64,000 nt of DNA from Deferribacteres bacterium (GTDB lineage: Bacteria > Zhuqueibacterota > Zhuqueibacteria > Zhuqueibacterales > Geothermadaptataceae). Location: contig JACKDE010000003.1 of the NCBI GenBank assembly GCA_020633675.1, forward strand, positions 1,012,359-1,076,358, written 5' to 3'. The position numbers and the translations under genes were made by a program. Of this stretch, positions 51,301 through 59,406 are shown one piece after another. The first letter of the stretch is position 1. Every line of letters begins with the position of its first letter. Under the pieces are notes generated by a model. That model saw only the letters and a program-made list of their open reading frames with translations, made no database searches and was not told the origin of the DNA.

Positions 51301-54300
51301 TCACGCTTTCGATGGTCGGGAAGTCGCGCAGTTGCAGGTTGTCATCGCGAGGGATATCATAGGCTGCCCGCACAGCCGCGAAGGTCTCTGCCTGTTTGAC
51401 CGTGTCAATGCCGAGATCGGCTTCGAGATCAAGCTCCAAATCCAGCATGTCCGGCGGATAGCCGGTTTTCTCAGCAATCACCTCCAGCACTTTTTCTTTC
51501 ACGCCGTCTGTTTCAGTGGCGGTGGCAGGGGCAGCAGCTTGCTCCTGTGCGGCTGCGACTGTTTGCAAATCCGGGCGTTTGTCGTACACGAATTGAATCA
51601 CGCTTTCGATGGTCGGGAAGTCGCGCAGTTGCAGGTTGTCATCGCGAGGGATATCATAGGCTGCCCGCACAGCCGCGAAGGTCTCTGCCTGTTTGACCGT
51701 GTCAATGCCGAGATCGGCTTCGAGATCAAGCTCCAAATCCAGCATGTCCGGCGGATAGCCGGTTTTCTCAGCAATCACCTCCAGCACTTTTTCTTTCACG
51801 CCGTCTGTTTCAGTGGCAGCAGCGGTAGCAGTAGCAGGTGCCGGAGCTAAGGTTGGAGTCTGTGTGACTTGTCGTGGTGGCGCAGGGGGTGCTGGTACTG
51901 CAACCGTATCTGGTGCGGCAACGGCTTGTGCTGCTGCAACTGAACCCGGCGCGCCCTGATCCTTGATCCGCAGCGTGCGATGATCGACTTCGATCTCCGG
52001 ATCAGAGTATCCTGAAACGCGGCTCAACCAGTTTTTCCAGACTTGTCGCTCCACCACCCGGTAATCAAAACCAAGCTGATTCGGTGCGCAATGTTTGCCA
52101 TCGGCGGTAGGAACCCAGCGTACCAGGCTCATGCTGATCTGTGAACCAAATCCCGCCCCTAATCGCAGCGCGTATTGCACAGGATAGATACCGCCTTTCG
52201 AGAGATTGAGTTGTCCGAGTTCGGGATCGACTTCCTTGAAATTCGGGACAGGAGGAACAATGCTGGTTTCGATGGCTTTGATTGCCAGTACATCCTCGAT
52301 GCCGGTAGCCATTGCATGGCCGGTAAAGCCTTTGGTATTGGCCATCACGATTTGGCTGGCAGATTGACCAAAAACCTGGCGCAGGGCATTCACTTCAGCC
52401 GCTGCACTACCGCCGCGTGCCGGTGTGTAGGTTTCATGCGACACAAATACAGTTTGCGGTGCGATATGATGGCGGTCGATGCCCCACTTGCTTTCAGCCT
52501 GGGTGACCAGCTTCTCCATCACCTTGCAGATGTGGTCGACATCGAGGCGCGTGCCGTGAAAGGCGCTGTTGGCGGTAATTGTTGCCAGAACTTCAGCAAT
52601 TGGCTGGATACCACGCTCCCGGGCCGAGTCCGGGCTTTCGACTACCAGCGCCGCACCACCCATGCCGATAATCATGCCATGGCGACGACGATCAAAGGGA
52701 AGCGCAGCATCTTCGACATTCTCGTCAGTTGCGGCCGCGCCGGTTGCCACGAAGCCTGCGCCAAACCATCCCATCAGGTTATCTGTGGTAATATCGTCCG
52801 CTGAGATCACAACCACACGTTTGCAGCGGCCGGCCTTAATCCAATCATCTGCAATCGAGACGGCCTGCGCAGTACTGGCACAGGCAGCGTTGATTTGCGT
52901 GTTCGGCCCACGTGCGCCGATGTATTCTGCAAACTGTGAATGCCCCATCGCCAAGACACGGAATAAAAAGCGGCGATCAAAATGGTAGGGATCCTTTTCG
53001 ATTTGAACTCGCAATTCTTGAATGCGCCGATCGATTTCCAGAATCGCGCCATTGGAATCGGGATCGGAGCTGCCCATTTTTTGGCGCAGACTTTCCAAAT
53101 CCTGCAAGCGTTCGACGCGGGCGCGGTAGGCGTAGTATTTAATCATTTCATCGGCGTAGGAATCGTAGCCGGGGAACGCCGAAGCGAAGATCACTCCGGT
53201 ATCGTCGCGCATCTCCACCGGCAGCAGCCATCTGTCCGGCAATTTCGTGCCTTTTGTGGTGGTTTTGTAATGCATCACCAGCGGAATGCCGGCATCACGC
53301 AGCGCATCAATTCCCGCAGCAATCGCCAATGCGGTCACGCGATCCAGCGCCGGTATCCGCTCCGGTGGAAAGCCAAACTCTGCGACCAGGTCGAGGTCTG
53401 CTCCGCGACCAGCCAGCTTGATAGCATCCGAGGTACTACTGATGGTTTCGAAGCGTGGCTCGCCTTTTTCGCTCTTGACGAGACGCACAATATTTTTATC
53501 AACCATTGCCTGGCGCAGCTTGTTCGGGATCACATCGATGAACTGCTGACCGTTCAGGATTCGCGCAATATTGGTGTCATCAAATACGCGTTCAAGCCCG
53601 GGCAAACCCAGCGCTGCACCGGTAATGCAGGAATAGCCGGTCGCCTGGGCAGCAGCAGGCTGGCCGCCGGAATAGATTTGAAAACCGCGTTCGAGGAAAT
53701 CCGCAAACAGTTTGCCAAGCTCTGTATAGCGATCGCTGCCTGCCTCGAATGTCTGCGTGCTGACCGGAGGATATTGAGCTTGCGCTTTGTTTTGCCACAG
53801 GGTCCGTTGCGGGGTTGCTTTGGGTATTGGTTTTTGAGTGTCATTGGTCGAATAGACCGAGCCCTTGCCCATCTCAGGAGGGGAATAAGAAGTATCTCGT
53901 TCAATATCTTCTTCACTACCACTGCTACTGCCAGCTACGACGTGCTCAATCGCACCCATGCCCAAGCCTGAAGCATAGAGCCCACACAATGCCTGGTTGA
54001 AAGAAGCGATATCGCCACTGCGCTGCTGATTGCTGGATAGGCACAACACATCATCCTTAGCACCCAGAACGTCTTCTGCGAAGCCGTGCAGCGCCCGCTT
54101 TGGTCCGACTTCAACAAATACGCGCGCACCGGCTTCGTATAGCTTATCGAGGCCCTTTATGAATTGCACAGGCGAAGCTACTTGCCTGGAAAGCAAATCG
54201 ATCATTTCAGGAACGGCGTTGTGTGACATCGGATAAAAATCGCCTGTGACGTTGGCAATAACCGGGATTGCTGGCGGCTGCAGGTTCATTTGCTCCAGGA

Positions 54301-56746
54301 CACGGCCGAGCGGCTCACTGGCCGGGGCCACAATCTCGGTGTGAAATGCATGGCTGACCGGCAATTGCCGAACCGTAAAGCCAGCCTGCTGAAACGCGTC
54401 GGTCGCTTTCTGTACCGCTTCGGTGGTTCCGCCGATCACAGACTGGCTGTGGCTGTTTATATTCGCGATAACAACATATCCTTCGATGCCCTTAAGGATG
54501 CGTTCAACTTCCTGCAAGGGGCCAAACACTGCCGCCATCGCCCCTTTATCCTGCACAGTGACTTTTGTCATCTCTGCGCCGCGCGCGCTGACCGATTTCA
54601 ACGCATTGCCGAAAGAAATCGCTCCGGCCGCGACCAGCGCGCCGTACTCGCCAAGGCTGTGCCCCATCACCATATCCGATGTGATGCCGTATGCTGCAAA
54701 CAAGCGCGTCAAAGCCAGATCGGTGGTTAAGACCGCAGGCTGGGTAATCGCTGTTTGGCGAAGATCGTTCTCGGCTCGAGCCACATGTTCCCTGTCAGAT
54801 TCGTTCACAAAAATATACTCAGTCAACGGTTTTCCAAGAATGGATTTCATGACCTGATCCGCTTCCGCAAAAGTGTCAGCGGCGACCGGCTCGGTTTCGC
54901 GCAAAATTTTGAGCATATTCACATATTGCGAGCCCTGGCCTGTATAAAGAAATGCAACCTTGGGTGCAGCGCCCTGGCCGAGGTAGATACCACGTGCGCG
55001 CAAGGCTTTCCACATGCCGGGTTGACTTGCTTGTAAGGCTTTGAGCGCTTTCGTCGACTTCTGCGCTAACTCTTCAGCATCTCCGAAGTCGATGGCGAGC
55101 CGGATAGGAGCACGCAGGTCTTTTTCCATCGGCGGCGCCGGGGGCGGCATTTTACCATTCGCAGCTTCTTTCGCAATCACTTGCAGGCGCTCTGAAATAT
55201 TTTGCATGGACGTATCGCCAAGTACCAGCGCGCCGCGCAAAGGCGATTTCACCGAAACCTGTGTCGGCTTGCCAAAATCTGTTTCAGCAACGGCGACTGT
55301 AGTGGATTTTTCATATTGAATTCTGCCGGGGATGTACTCCTCCAGCACAGCATGAAAATTGGTGCCGCCAAAACCGAATGCACTCACGCCCGCACGTCGA
55401 ATCTCCCCTGCATTTACATCCCAGGCTTTGAGTTTAGTATTGACATAAAATGGCGAAGCGCTAAAGTCGATATTAGGATTCGGTTTTTCGAAATTCAAGC
55501 TCGGCGGGATCACTTTTTCGTGTAGAGCAAAAGCGGTTTTGAAAATGCCGGCAGCTCCTGCTGCCCCTTTCAAATGGCCAATATTGGATTTTACTGAGCC
55601 AAGGGCGATGGAGTTTTGTGGCAGGCCATTTTTTCCAAAAACGCCATTTAAGCACTCTACTTCGACGACATCGCCGACCCTGGTGGAAGTGCCGTGCCCT
55701 TCAACCATAGAGACAGTCCGCGGCGACAGACCGGCGTTGTGCCAGGCACGTTCGACGGCCAATTGCTGGCCAACGGGATTGGGCGCAGTGATGCCCTTGC
55801 CCTTGCCATCACTCGAGCCGCCGAAACCACGAATCACAGCGTAGATTTTGTCGCCATTCTGTTCAGCATCTTCCAGGCGCTTCAAAACAAACACAGCCGC
55901 CCCTTCACCCATCACAAATCCATCGGCACCGTCGGCATAAGGGCGAGTGCCGGTTGCCGAAAGCGCCCCGATCTTGCAGAATTTCACATACGACGACGGG
56001 CTCATGTTGGCATCGATGCCGCCGGTAATCGCAACATCGAAATCGTATTCTTCCAAACCTTCGACCGCTGCATTCATCGCCGCCATCGCTGAAGCGCAGG
56101 CAGCATCGACGGCGTAATTGGGGCCATGAAAATTGTACAGTGCAGCAATGCGTCCAGCAATGATATTTGAAAGCTCACCCGGCATGGTGTCCTCGGTGAT
56201 GTCAGGGAAGCGCTTGCCGATGCCGTTTTGCAAATCATCAAGAATTTTCTTTCGCATTCCTTGCGACAAGCTTAGAAAACTTGGCGCGTTAGCCAGCTCA
56301 TCGGCATATTCCGGGAAGAGAATACGGCTGGCTGTCAAGAGGTGGCGATCGCCCCCCATCGCATTGCCCAGGATAACCGCAGTGCGCTCGGCATTGAGAT
56401 CACGCTCAGGGTATCCGAAATCCTGCAGTGCCTCGCGTGCGGCGATGATCGCCCATTTCTGGGTCAAATCCATAGCATCACCAACACGCGGCGGAATAGG
56501 CAGTTTCCAATTCAGCGGATTCCACTCGAACTCGTGCACCCAGCCGCCTATTTTCGAATAGCTTTTGTCCGGCGCCTTCGGATCGGGATCGTAGTACAGC
56601 TCCGGGTCCCAACGCTCAGGCCGAACATCGGTAATGCTGTAGCGTCCTTCTTTGATATTTTTCCAGAATATTGATGCATTCGCCGCTTCCGGCATAACTG
56701 CCCCGACACCGACGATGGCCATCGCTTTGTGCGCCGTTTTCTTCAT
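48350..56746 (-). CDS. giant iterative polyketide/PUFA-like synthase, KS-AT-KS-ACPx3-KR-DH
   Basis: 2,798 residues from ATG at 56746 with AGAGG 8 bases upstream; an ATG at 56767 is the longer alternative. KS1 (about 10-450): active Cys near 216 in DAACAS, His in VEGHGTST and SNIGHLKGA. AT (about 600-900): GHSLGEYGALVAAG with Ser near 695. KS2 (about 1060-1560): NAACAS Cys near 1285, SHETYTPARGG and TKGFTGHAM retained, so probably active. Three tandem ACPs (about 1640-1930): each reads LEADLGIDTVKQAE, with Thr1683, Thr1782 and Thr1881 where the pantetheine Ser is expected. KR (about 2170-2440): TGAAGSITSAI, FSSIAGRFGNAGQSDYSAAND. DH (about 2490-2790): HRIGGTAVLPG. No enoylreductase or thioesterase. 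Confidence 0.93.
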   Translation of the reverse strand: MKKTAHKAMAIVGVGAVMPEAANASIFWKNIKEGRYSITDVRPERWDPELYYDPDPKAPDKSYSKIGGWVHEFEWNPLNWKLPIPPRVGDAMDLTQKWAIIAAREALQDFGYPERDLNAERTAVILGNAMGGDRHLLTASRILFPEYADELANAPSFLSLSQGMRKKILDDLQNGIGKRFPDITEDTMPGELSNIIAGRIAALYNFHGPNYAVDAACASAMAAMNAAVEGLEEYDFDVAITGGIDANMSPSSYVKFCKIGALSATGTRPYADGADGFVMGEGAAVFVLKRLEDAEQNGDKIYAVIRGFGGSSDGKGKGITAPNPVGQQLAVERAWHNAGLSPRTVSMVEGHGTSTRVGDVVEVECLNGVFGKNGLPQNSIALGSVKSNIGHLKGAAGAAGIFKTAFALHEKVIPPSLNFEKPNPNIDFSASPFYVNTKLKAWDVNAGEIRRAGVSAFGFGGTNFHAVLEEYIPGRIQYEKSTTVAVAETDFGKPTQVSVKSPLRGALVLGDTSMQNISERLQVIAKEAANGKMPPPAPPMEKDLRAPIRLAIDFGDAEELAQKSTKALKALQASQPGMWKALRARGIYLGQGAAPKVAFLYTGQGSQYVNMLKILRETEPVAADTFAEADQVMKSILGKPLTEYIFVNESDREHVARAENDLRQTAITQPAVLTTDLALTRLFAAYGITSDMVMGHSLGEYGALVAAGAISFGNALKSVSARGAEMTKVTVQDKGAMAAVFGPLQEVERILKGIEGYVVIANINSHSQSVIGGTTEAVQKATDAFQQAGFTVRQLPVSHAFHTEIVAPASEPLGRVLEQMNLQPPAIPVIANVTGDFYPMSHNAVPEMIDLLSRQVASPVQFIKGLDKLYEAGARVFVEVGPKRALHGFAEDVLGAKDDVLCLSSNQQRSGDIASFNQALCGLYASGLGMGAIEHVVAGSSSGSEEDIERDTSYSPPEMGKGSVYSTNDTQKPIPKATPQRTLWQNKAQAQYPPVSTQTFEAGSDRYTELGKLFADFLERGFQIYSGGQPAAAQATGYSCITGAALGLPGLERVFDDTNIARILNGQQFIDVIPNKLRQAMVDKNIVRLVKSEKGEPRFETISSTSDAIKLAGRGADLDLVAEFGFPPERIPALDRVTALAIAAGIDALRDAGIPLVMHYKTTTKGTKLPDRWLLPVEMRDDTGVIFASAFPGYDSYADEMIKYYAYRARVERLQDLESLRQKMGSSDPDSNGAILEIDRRIQELRVQIEKDPYHFDRRFLFRVLAMGHSQFAEYIGARGPNTQINAACASTAQAVSIADDWIKAGRCKRVVVISADDITTDNLMGWFGAGFVATGAAATDENVEDAALPFDRRRHGMIIGMGGAALVVESPDSARERGIQPIAEVLATITANSAFHGTRLDVDHICKVMEKLVTQAESKWGIDRHHIAPQTVFVSHETYTPARGGSAAAEVNALRQVFGQSASQIVMANTKGFTGHAMATGIEDVLAIKAIETSIVPPVPNFKEVDPELGQLNLSKGGIYPVQYALRLGAGFGSQISMSLVRWVPTADGKHCAPNQLGFDYRVVERQVWKNWLSRVSGYSDPEIEVDHRTLRIKDQGAPGSVAAAQAVAAPDTVAVPAPPAPPRQVTQTPTLAPAPATATAAATETDGVKEKVLEVIAEKTGYPPDMLDLELDLEADLGIDTVKQAETFAAVRAAYDIPRDDNLQLRDFPTIESVIQFVYDKRPDLQTVAAAQEQAAAPATATETDGVKEKVLEVIAEKTGYPPDMLDLELDLEADLGIDTVKQAETFAAVRAAYDIPRDDNLQLRDFPTIESVIQFVYDKRPDLQTVAAAQEQAAAPATATETDGVKEKVLEVIAEKTGYPPDMLDLELDLEADLGIDTVKQAETFAAVRAAYDIPRDDNLQLRDFPTIESVIQFVYDKRPDLQTVAAAPAAAVSNQAATASALKIPRRVPTPFLRPALDLCKETGVALDAQARVVVMPDKGGVGRALLTRLEKRGVQTLVLDDAPDAEALVEQLDGWLAEGPIHGVYWLPALDEEGEITDLGQTGFREAARVRVKLLYTTMRTLYNHVGKAGTFLVSATRLGGKHGYDDAGALAPLGGAVCGFTKAFKREKADALVKVVDFERARKTAAFADLLIDETLKDPGAIEIGYQNGGRWTIGLLEKPLPEGENGIKFDKDAVFVITGAAGSITSAITADLAAASGGTFYLLDLAPKPDPQNADLTRFSTDRENLKRDIFERLKASNARVTPVMVEKEMATLERMASAQAAIDAVQAAGGTAHYYCVNLLDHKAVAKAIAEVRKNSGRIDALLHAGGLEISRSLPDKSPDEFNLVFDVKTEGWHNLLSAIGDMPLGAAVVFSSIAGRFGNAGQSDYSAANDFLCKSISHFRRSRRDTLGIAIDWTAWADIGMAARGSIPAIMNAAGIDMLPPDIGIPIIRNELTAGYTGELVVAGSLGILTQEFDATGGLQVSENGTLDGKLEAPGVMVGKIVGMGLHSGLTVEATLDPQQQPFLYNHRIGGTAVLPGVMGLEALASVARLLFPSMHIAAIENVDFHAPFKFYRDEPRAVTVHVHFSQEPTPTPSKEGNKKSTPGSTADSDDIIADCRLIGSRTLHGRDEPEVTLHFSGQVRLTTASPEAFKSAAPAKPDGKVVISDDIYRLYFHGPAYQVLEKSWRDGEQMVGLFAEKLPANHEPDSLPLYVHPRLIELCFQTAGIMEMSSTAKMGLPFRIERVAFHNAPKKPNGRLHAIVSAGKNSDFDAQVVDEKGNAYLSLHGYRTMEMPGAIDAELLKPLQEIAG
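48981..49020. repeat. short interspersed repeat inside the synthase gene, copy 1
   Basis: A hairpin-forming block (CCCCTCC-TT-GGAGGGG at 48989-49004) read in frame as PTPTPSKEGNKK, inside the DH domain between two conserved stretches. The 16-base core at 48981-48996 occurs exactly inverted at 53876-53891. Confidence 0.6.
50954..51818. repeat. tandem DNA repeat encoding three ACP domains
   Basis: Units start at 50954, 51251 and 51548, with a period of exactly 297 bases (99 codons); the last is cut at about 51818. The second and third units are almost identical in DNA. The first differs at silent positions (GTCGATCCCGAGGTCGG against GTCAATGCCGAGATCGG). The unit codes for one ACP plus its linker. 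Confidence 0.95.
53860..53892. repeat. short interspersed repeat inside the synthase gene, copy 2
   Basis: The opposite orientation of the block at 48981-49020; core AGGAGGGGAATAAGAA at 53876-53891. It lies in the linker between AT and KS2, where the protein reads DTSYSPPEMGKGS. An 11-base piece of the same core also occurs in the intergenic region near 58796. Confidence 0.55.
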
Positions 56747-56958
56747 CGAGTCATCCTCTCTTCTCATTGGAATCTGTACCCAAAATCTCTTCTTTAAATA
56801 TGAATGTGATCATAAAAAACATGGCGTCATTTTGGAAAGCACAAACCTTATTCCGCCAGCACTCTTTCAGAGAACTGCACGATCGTTACTTTATTCCCGA
56901 TATGCTTTTTGCGAAAAGATGATCATCGCTATTGTACCCTGAATTATCAGGAGCGTGA

Positions 56959-58635
56959 TCAATTTGCCTTCTTCCGATCGTAAAGCACATCCGCAACATA
57001 ATCCATGTCTGCAAACAAGCCGGCTTGAACGCGATGGATATCTTTAAGGCGCAAACCTTGCTCGAATGCAGAGACTTCGTGCTCCTCGATGCCGTCCGCA
57101 CCAAAAACCCAGCGCATCCCTTCCTCTGCAACCTTCATCGCGGACTCGCGGGCATAAATACGACTCATAGCTGCCAAAGCGTCCGGAGAAAATCGCCTAT
57201 CGGCTTTCTCGTGTATTTGCCTGTCCGCCGCGCGGGCTGCGCGTCTGGCCATTGCGGCGGCGCCTTCAGCAAAGGCGATCAATTCACCCAAACGGAAAAG
57301 CAGGTGCTGGTTGCGGGTCAGGCGGCGAATGCGTGCACGCTCGAGCAACTCTGCCAGGGCATGCAAACCTGAAGCAGCGATATTCGCTCCGATATTGGCG
57401 TTTTTGCTGTGCAAGGCTTCCATTTGCTGCGCCTGATCATGATAGTACTGGCCGCGAGTTTTCAGGTGCATCTGCCAACGGTCGCGAGCAATGGTCATCT
57501 CCATAATCTCCGACGTCCCTTCGTAAATCGTGGTGATGCGAACGTCGCGCTTGATTTTTTCAACCATGTACTCTTTTGTGTAGCCGTAGCCGCCAAGGGC
57601 TTGAATACTGGCATCCGCCGCCAAATTGCCTGCTTCAGTAGCGAGATATTTGGCAATCGCACCTTCGGTATTGAGATTGCCATCTTCTCCTTCGCCATTA
57701 TCGATACGCTCTGCCGTTTCTTCGATAAACGCGCGCGCTCCTTCGAGGCGGACAGCATGCGGCACAATCAGCTTGTGTGTATAGCCCTGTTTCTCGGAAA
57801 GCGGGCCGCCTCCCTGGATGCGCTCCATCGAATAGGGTATGGCCCGGTTGAGCGCTGCCCAACCTCCCCCCAATCCAAACGCCGCCACCATCAGGCGGGT
57901 ATAACCAAAAACCAACTGTGCCTGAAAAAGCCCCTGCCCTTCGACATTCCCAAGCAGACGGTCGGCATCGACATAAACATCGGTGAGCGAGAGGGCAGCC
58001 GTATTGCTGGCGCGAATGCCGTGCTTGTCTTCAGGTTTGCCGTGGCTGAATCCATCGACACCTTTCTCCACGACAAACCAGCTCGGTCCGCCAGGTGCTT
58101 GCGCCAAAACAGTGTAAAGATCGGCATAGCCACCATTGCTGATCCACTGCTTGTTGCCCGTAATTTTGTAGCCGACGACCTGGCCATTTTCGGACACCGG
58201 TGTTGCCGTCGTGCGCAATGCACCCAAGTCACTGCCTGCGTCCGGCTCGGTTGCACCATAGGCCATGAGCAGGCCTTCGTTGGCTACGCGCATCATCCAT
58301 TTCTTTTTCTGCGCATGCGTGCCGCCAAATATGATGGGATCACTACCGAGAAAAGTTGCCAAAACGCCGGTGGCTACCCCAATATCAACATTGGCCATCT
58401 GCTCGCAAATTCGATAGACGTCATACGCTCCGCCTCCCATACCATCGAATTCTTCAGGAATAAAAAGCAGATGAATGCCGAGACCTTCGCCACACATTTG
58501 CCGCACGAGCTCAATCGGGAATTCATCTTTGTGGTCGAGTTCAAGGAGTTTATCGTCCGAAAACTCACCATCCGTAAACTCTTTAATCGCCTGCAGGGTC
58601 AAATCGAGAGTTTCCTTGTCAAGGCCACCACTCAT
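56959..58635 (-). CDS. acyl-CoA dehydrogenase family protein
   Basis: 558 residues, ATG at 58635 with AAGGAGA upstream. Shows the full acyl-CoA dehydrogenase layout: helical N-terminal domain ([28 protein letters not shown]), beta domain ([39 protein letters not shown]) and C-terminal helices ([34 protein letters not shown]). The catalytic Glu in YEGTSEI is present. A C-terminal extension of about 130 residues follows, as in longer family members. It oxidises an acyl-CoA with FAD. It lies 212 bases upstream of the synthase start on the same strand, so it may desaturate, or run in reverse to reduce, the synthase's acyl chain, which has no enoylreductase domain; this is inference. Confidence 0.93.
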   Translation of the reverse strand: MSGGLDKETLDLTLQAIKEFTDGEFSDDKLLELDHKDEFPIELVRQMCGEGLGIHLLFIPEEFDGMGGGAYDVYRICEQMANVDIGVATGVLATFLGSDPIIFGGTHAQKKKWMMRVANEGLLMAYGATEPDAGSDLGALRTTATPVSENGQVVGYKITGNKQWISNGGYADLYTVLAQAPGGPSWFVVEKGVDGFSHGKPEDKHGIRASNTAALSLTDVYVDADRLLGNVEGQGLFQAQLVFGYTRLMVAAFGLGGGWAALNRAIPYSMERIQGGGPLSEKQGYTHKLIVPHAVRLEGARAFIEETAERIDNGEGEDGNLNTEGAIAKYLATEAGNLAADASIQALGGYGYTKEYMVEKIKRDVRITTIYEGTSEIMEMTIARDRWQMHLKTRGQYYHDQAQQMEALHSKNANIGANIAASGLHALAELLERARIRRLTRNQHLLFRLGELIAFAEGAAAMARRAARAADRQIHEKADRRFSPDALAAMSRIYARESAMKVAEEGMRWVFGADGIEEHEVSAFEQGLRLKDIHRVQAGLFADMDYVADVLYDRKKAN

Positions 58636-59406
58636 CTTTTCTGTTCTCCTTCAATGTGGTCTATAGCAAAGTCAGTATGAAGCTATATAAATAATTTGGC
58701 GATCTAAAAAAGGCAAGTGCTATCGCTTCAATGAAAATTGATTTTTTAGGTTACCGACAAATAACAGCAAACAGCGTTTCCTTGATGCATTTTCAGGAGG
58801 GGAATGAGGGGAGATGACCTGGTTTCTTTAATGAAGTGCTTTATTGAATCTATAGCCTGGCGATGATCAAGCAAAGAGCTGAGAGCTGGTCCGGTTAGTT
58901 TAGACACTTTTTCTCATTTTTTAGGTGATGGTAACTCTGCTTCAAGCAGCCTGCTCCAGCGATGAAACAGGGTTTCCGTTGCCTGCTGCTATGCACTTAC
59001 ACAAAGTCTCATAGACTGCCGGCTTTTTTAACACCAATGTAAAATCTTTCAATGCTTGATCCGCAGCACCAAAGGGCTCTCGTACATATTACAAGCAACA
59101 TTGTCACAAGAGGATTTTGTGAAATGTTTTGCGGCACAGCTTTTCTACTCAGCGATTTCAAATAGTATTAGCGCCGCTGTCGTAGGGTATTTTGAAGCCC
59201 CCCGGAAATCCCTACATATCAGAACCGAATAAGCGCCACCCGAGAAGGGACTCTCCACATTTTCCTTCGTAATTTTCCAAGTTTCTCACTCGATTCGACA
59301 ATAATGTCTTCAGGTAGAAATCAGCAGACTAAATAAGCGAATTTGCAGTAGCTGCCTGTTTATTACGTCGTAATCGATACGCACTCACTTCAGGAGGTCC
59401 TATAAA
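58636..59406. other. long intergenic region between synthase operon and adhesin gene
   Basis: 771 bases between divergent genes, so both promoters lie here. It contains an 11-base piece of the synthase-internal repeat near 58796, a decayed coding remnant with an insertion-sequence-like end (58888-59088), and a 13-base palindrome ATTACG-T-CGTAAT (59362-59374) 33 bases before the adhesin ATG. The adhesin has a strong AGGAGGT site. The rest (59090-59360) shows nothing I can name. Confidence 0.5.
58888..59088 (-). pseudogene. decayed coding fragment, possibly an insertion-sequence remnant
   Basis: A minus-strand frame without a start (58942-59088, 48 codons plus stop) reads YVREPFGAADQALKDFTLVL and ends SSLEQAA. 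It is followed 36 bases on by TGTCTAAACTAACCGGACC, which looks like the terminal repeat of an insertion sequence. The frame is closed by a stop upstream at 59089. I do not recognise the family. Confidence 0.3.

Noticed and set aside
50954..51818. Regular 297-base direct repeats suggestive of an array
   Set aside because: Not a CRISPR: the units are fully coding, contiguous and encode ACP domains.
50537..51850. Plus-strand open frame of 437 codons with an internal repeat
   Set aside because: Its repeats are only the mirror of the three ACP units on the minus strand; no ribosome site and no known motif.
57409..58680. Plus-strand open frame of 423 codons
   Set aside because: Antisense to the acyl-CoA dehydrogenase gene, whose frame has all family motifs and a good ribosome site.
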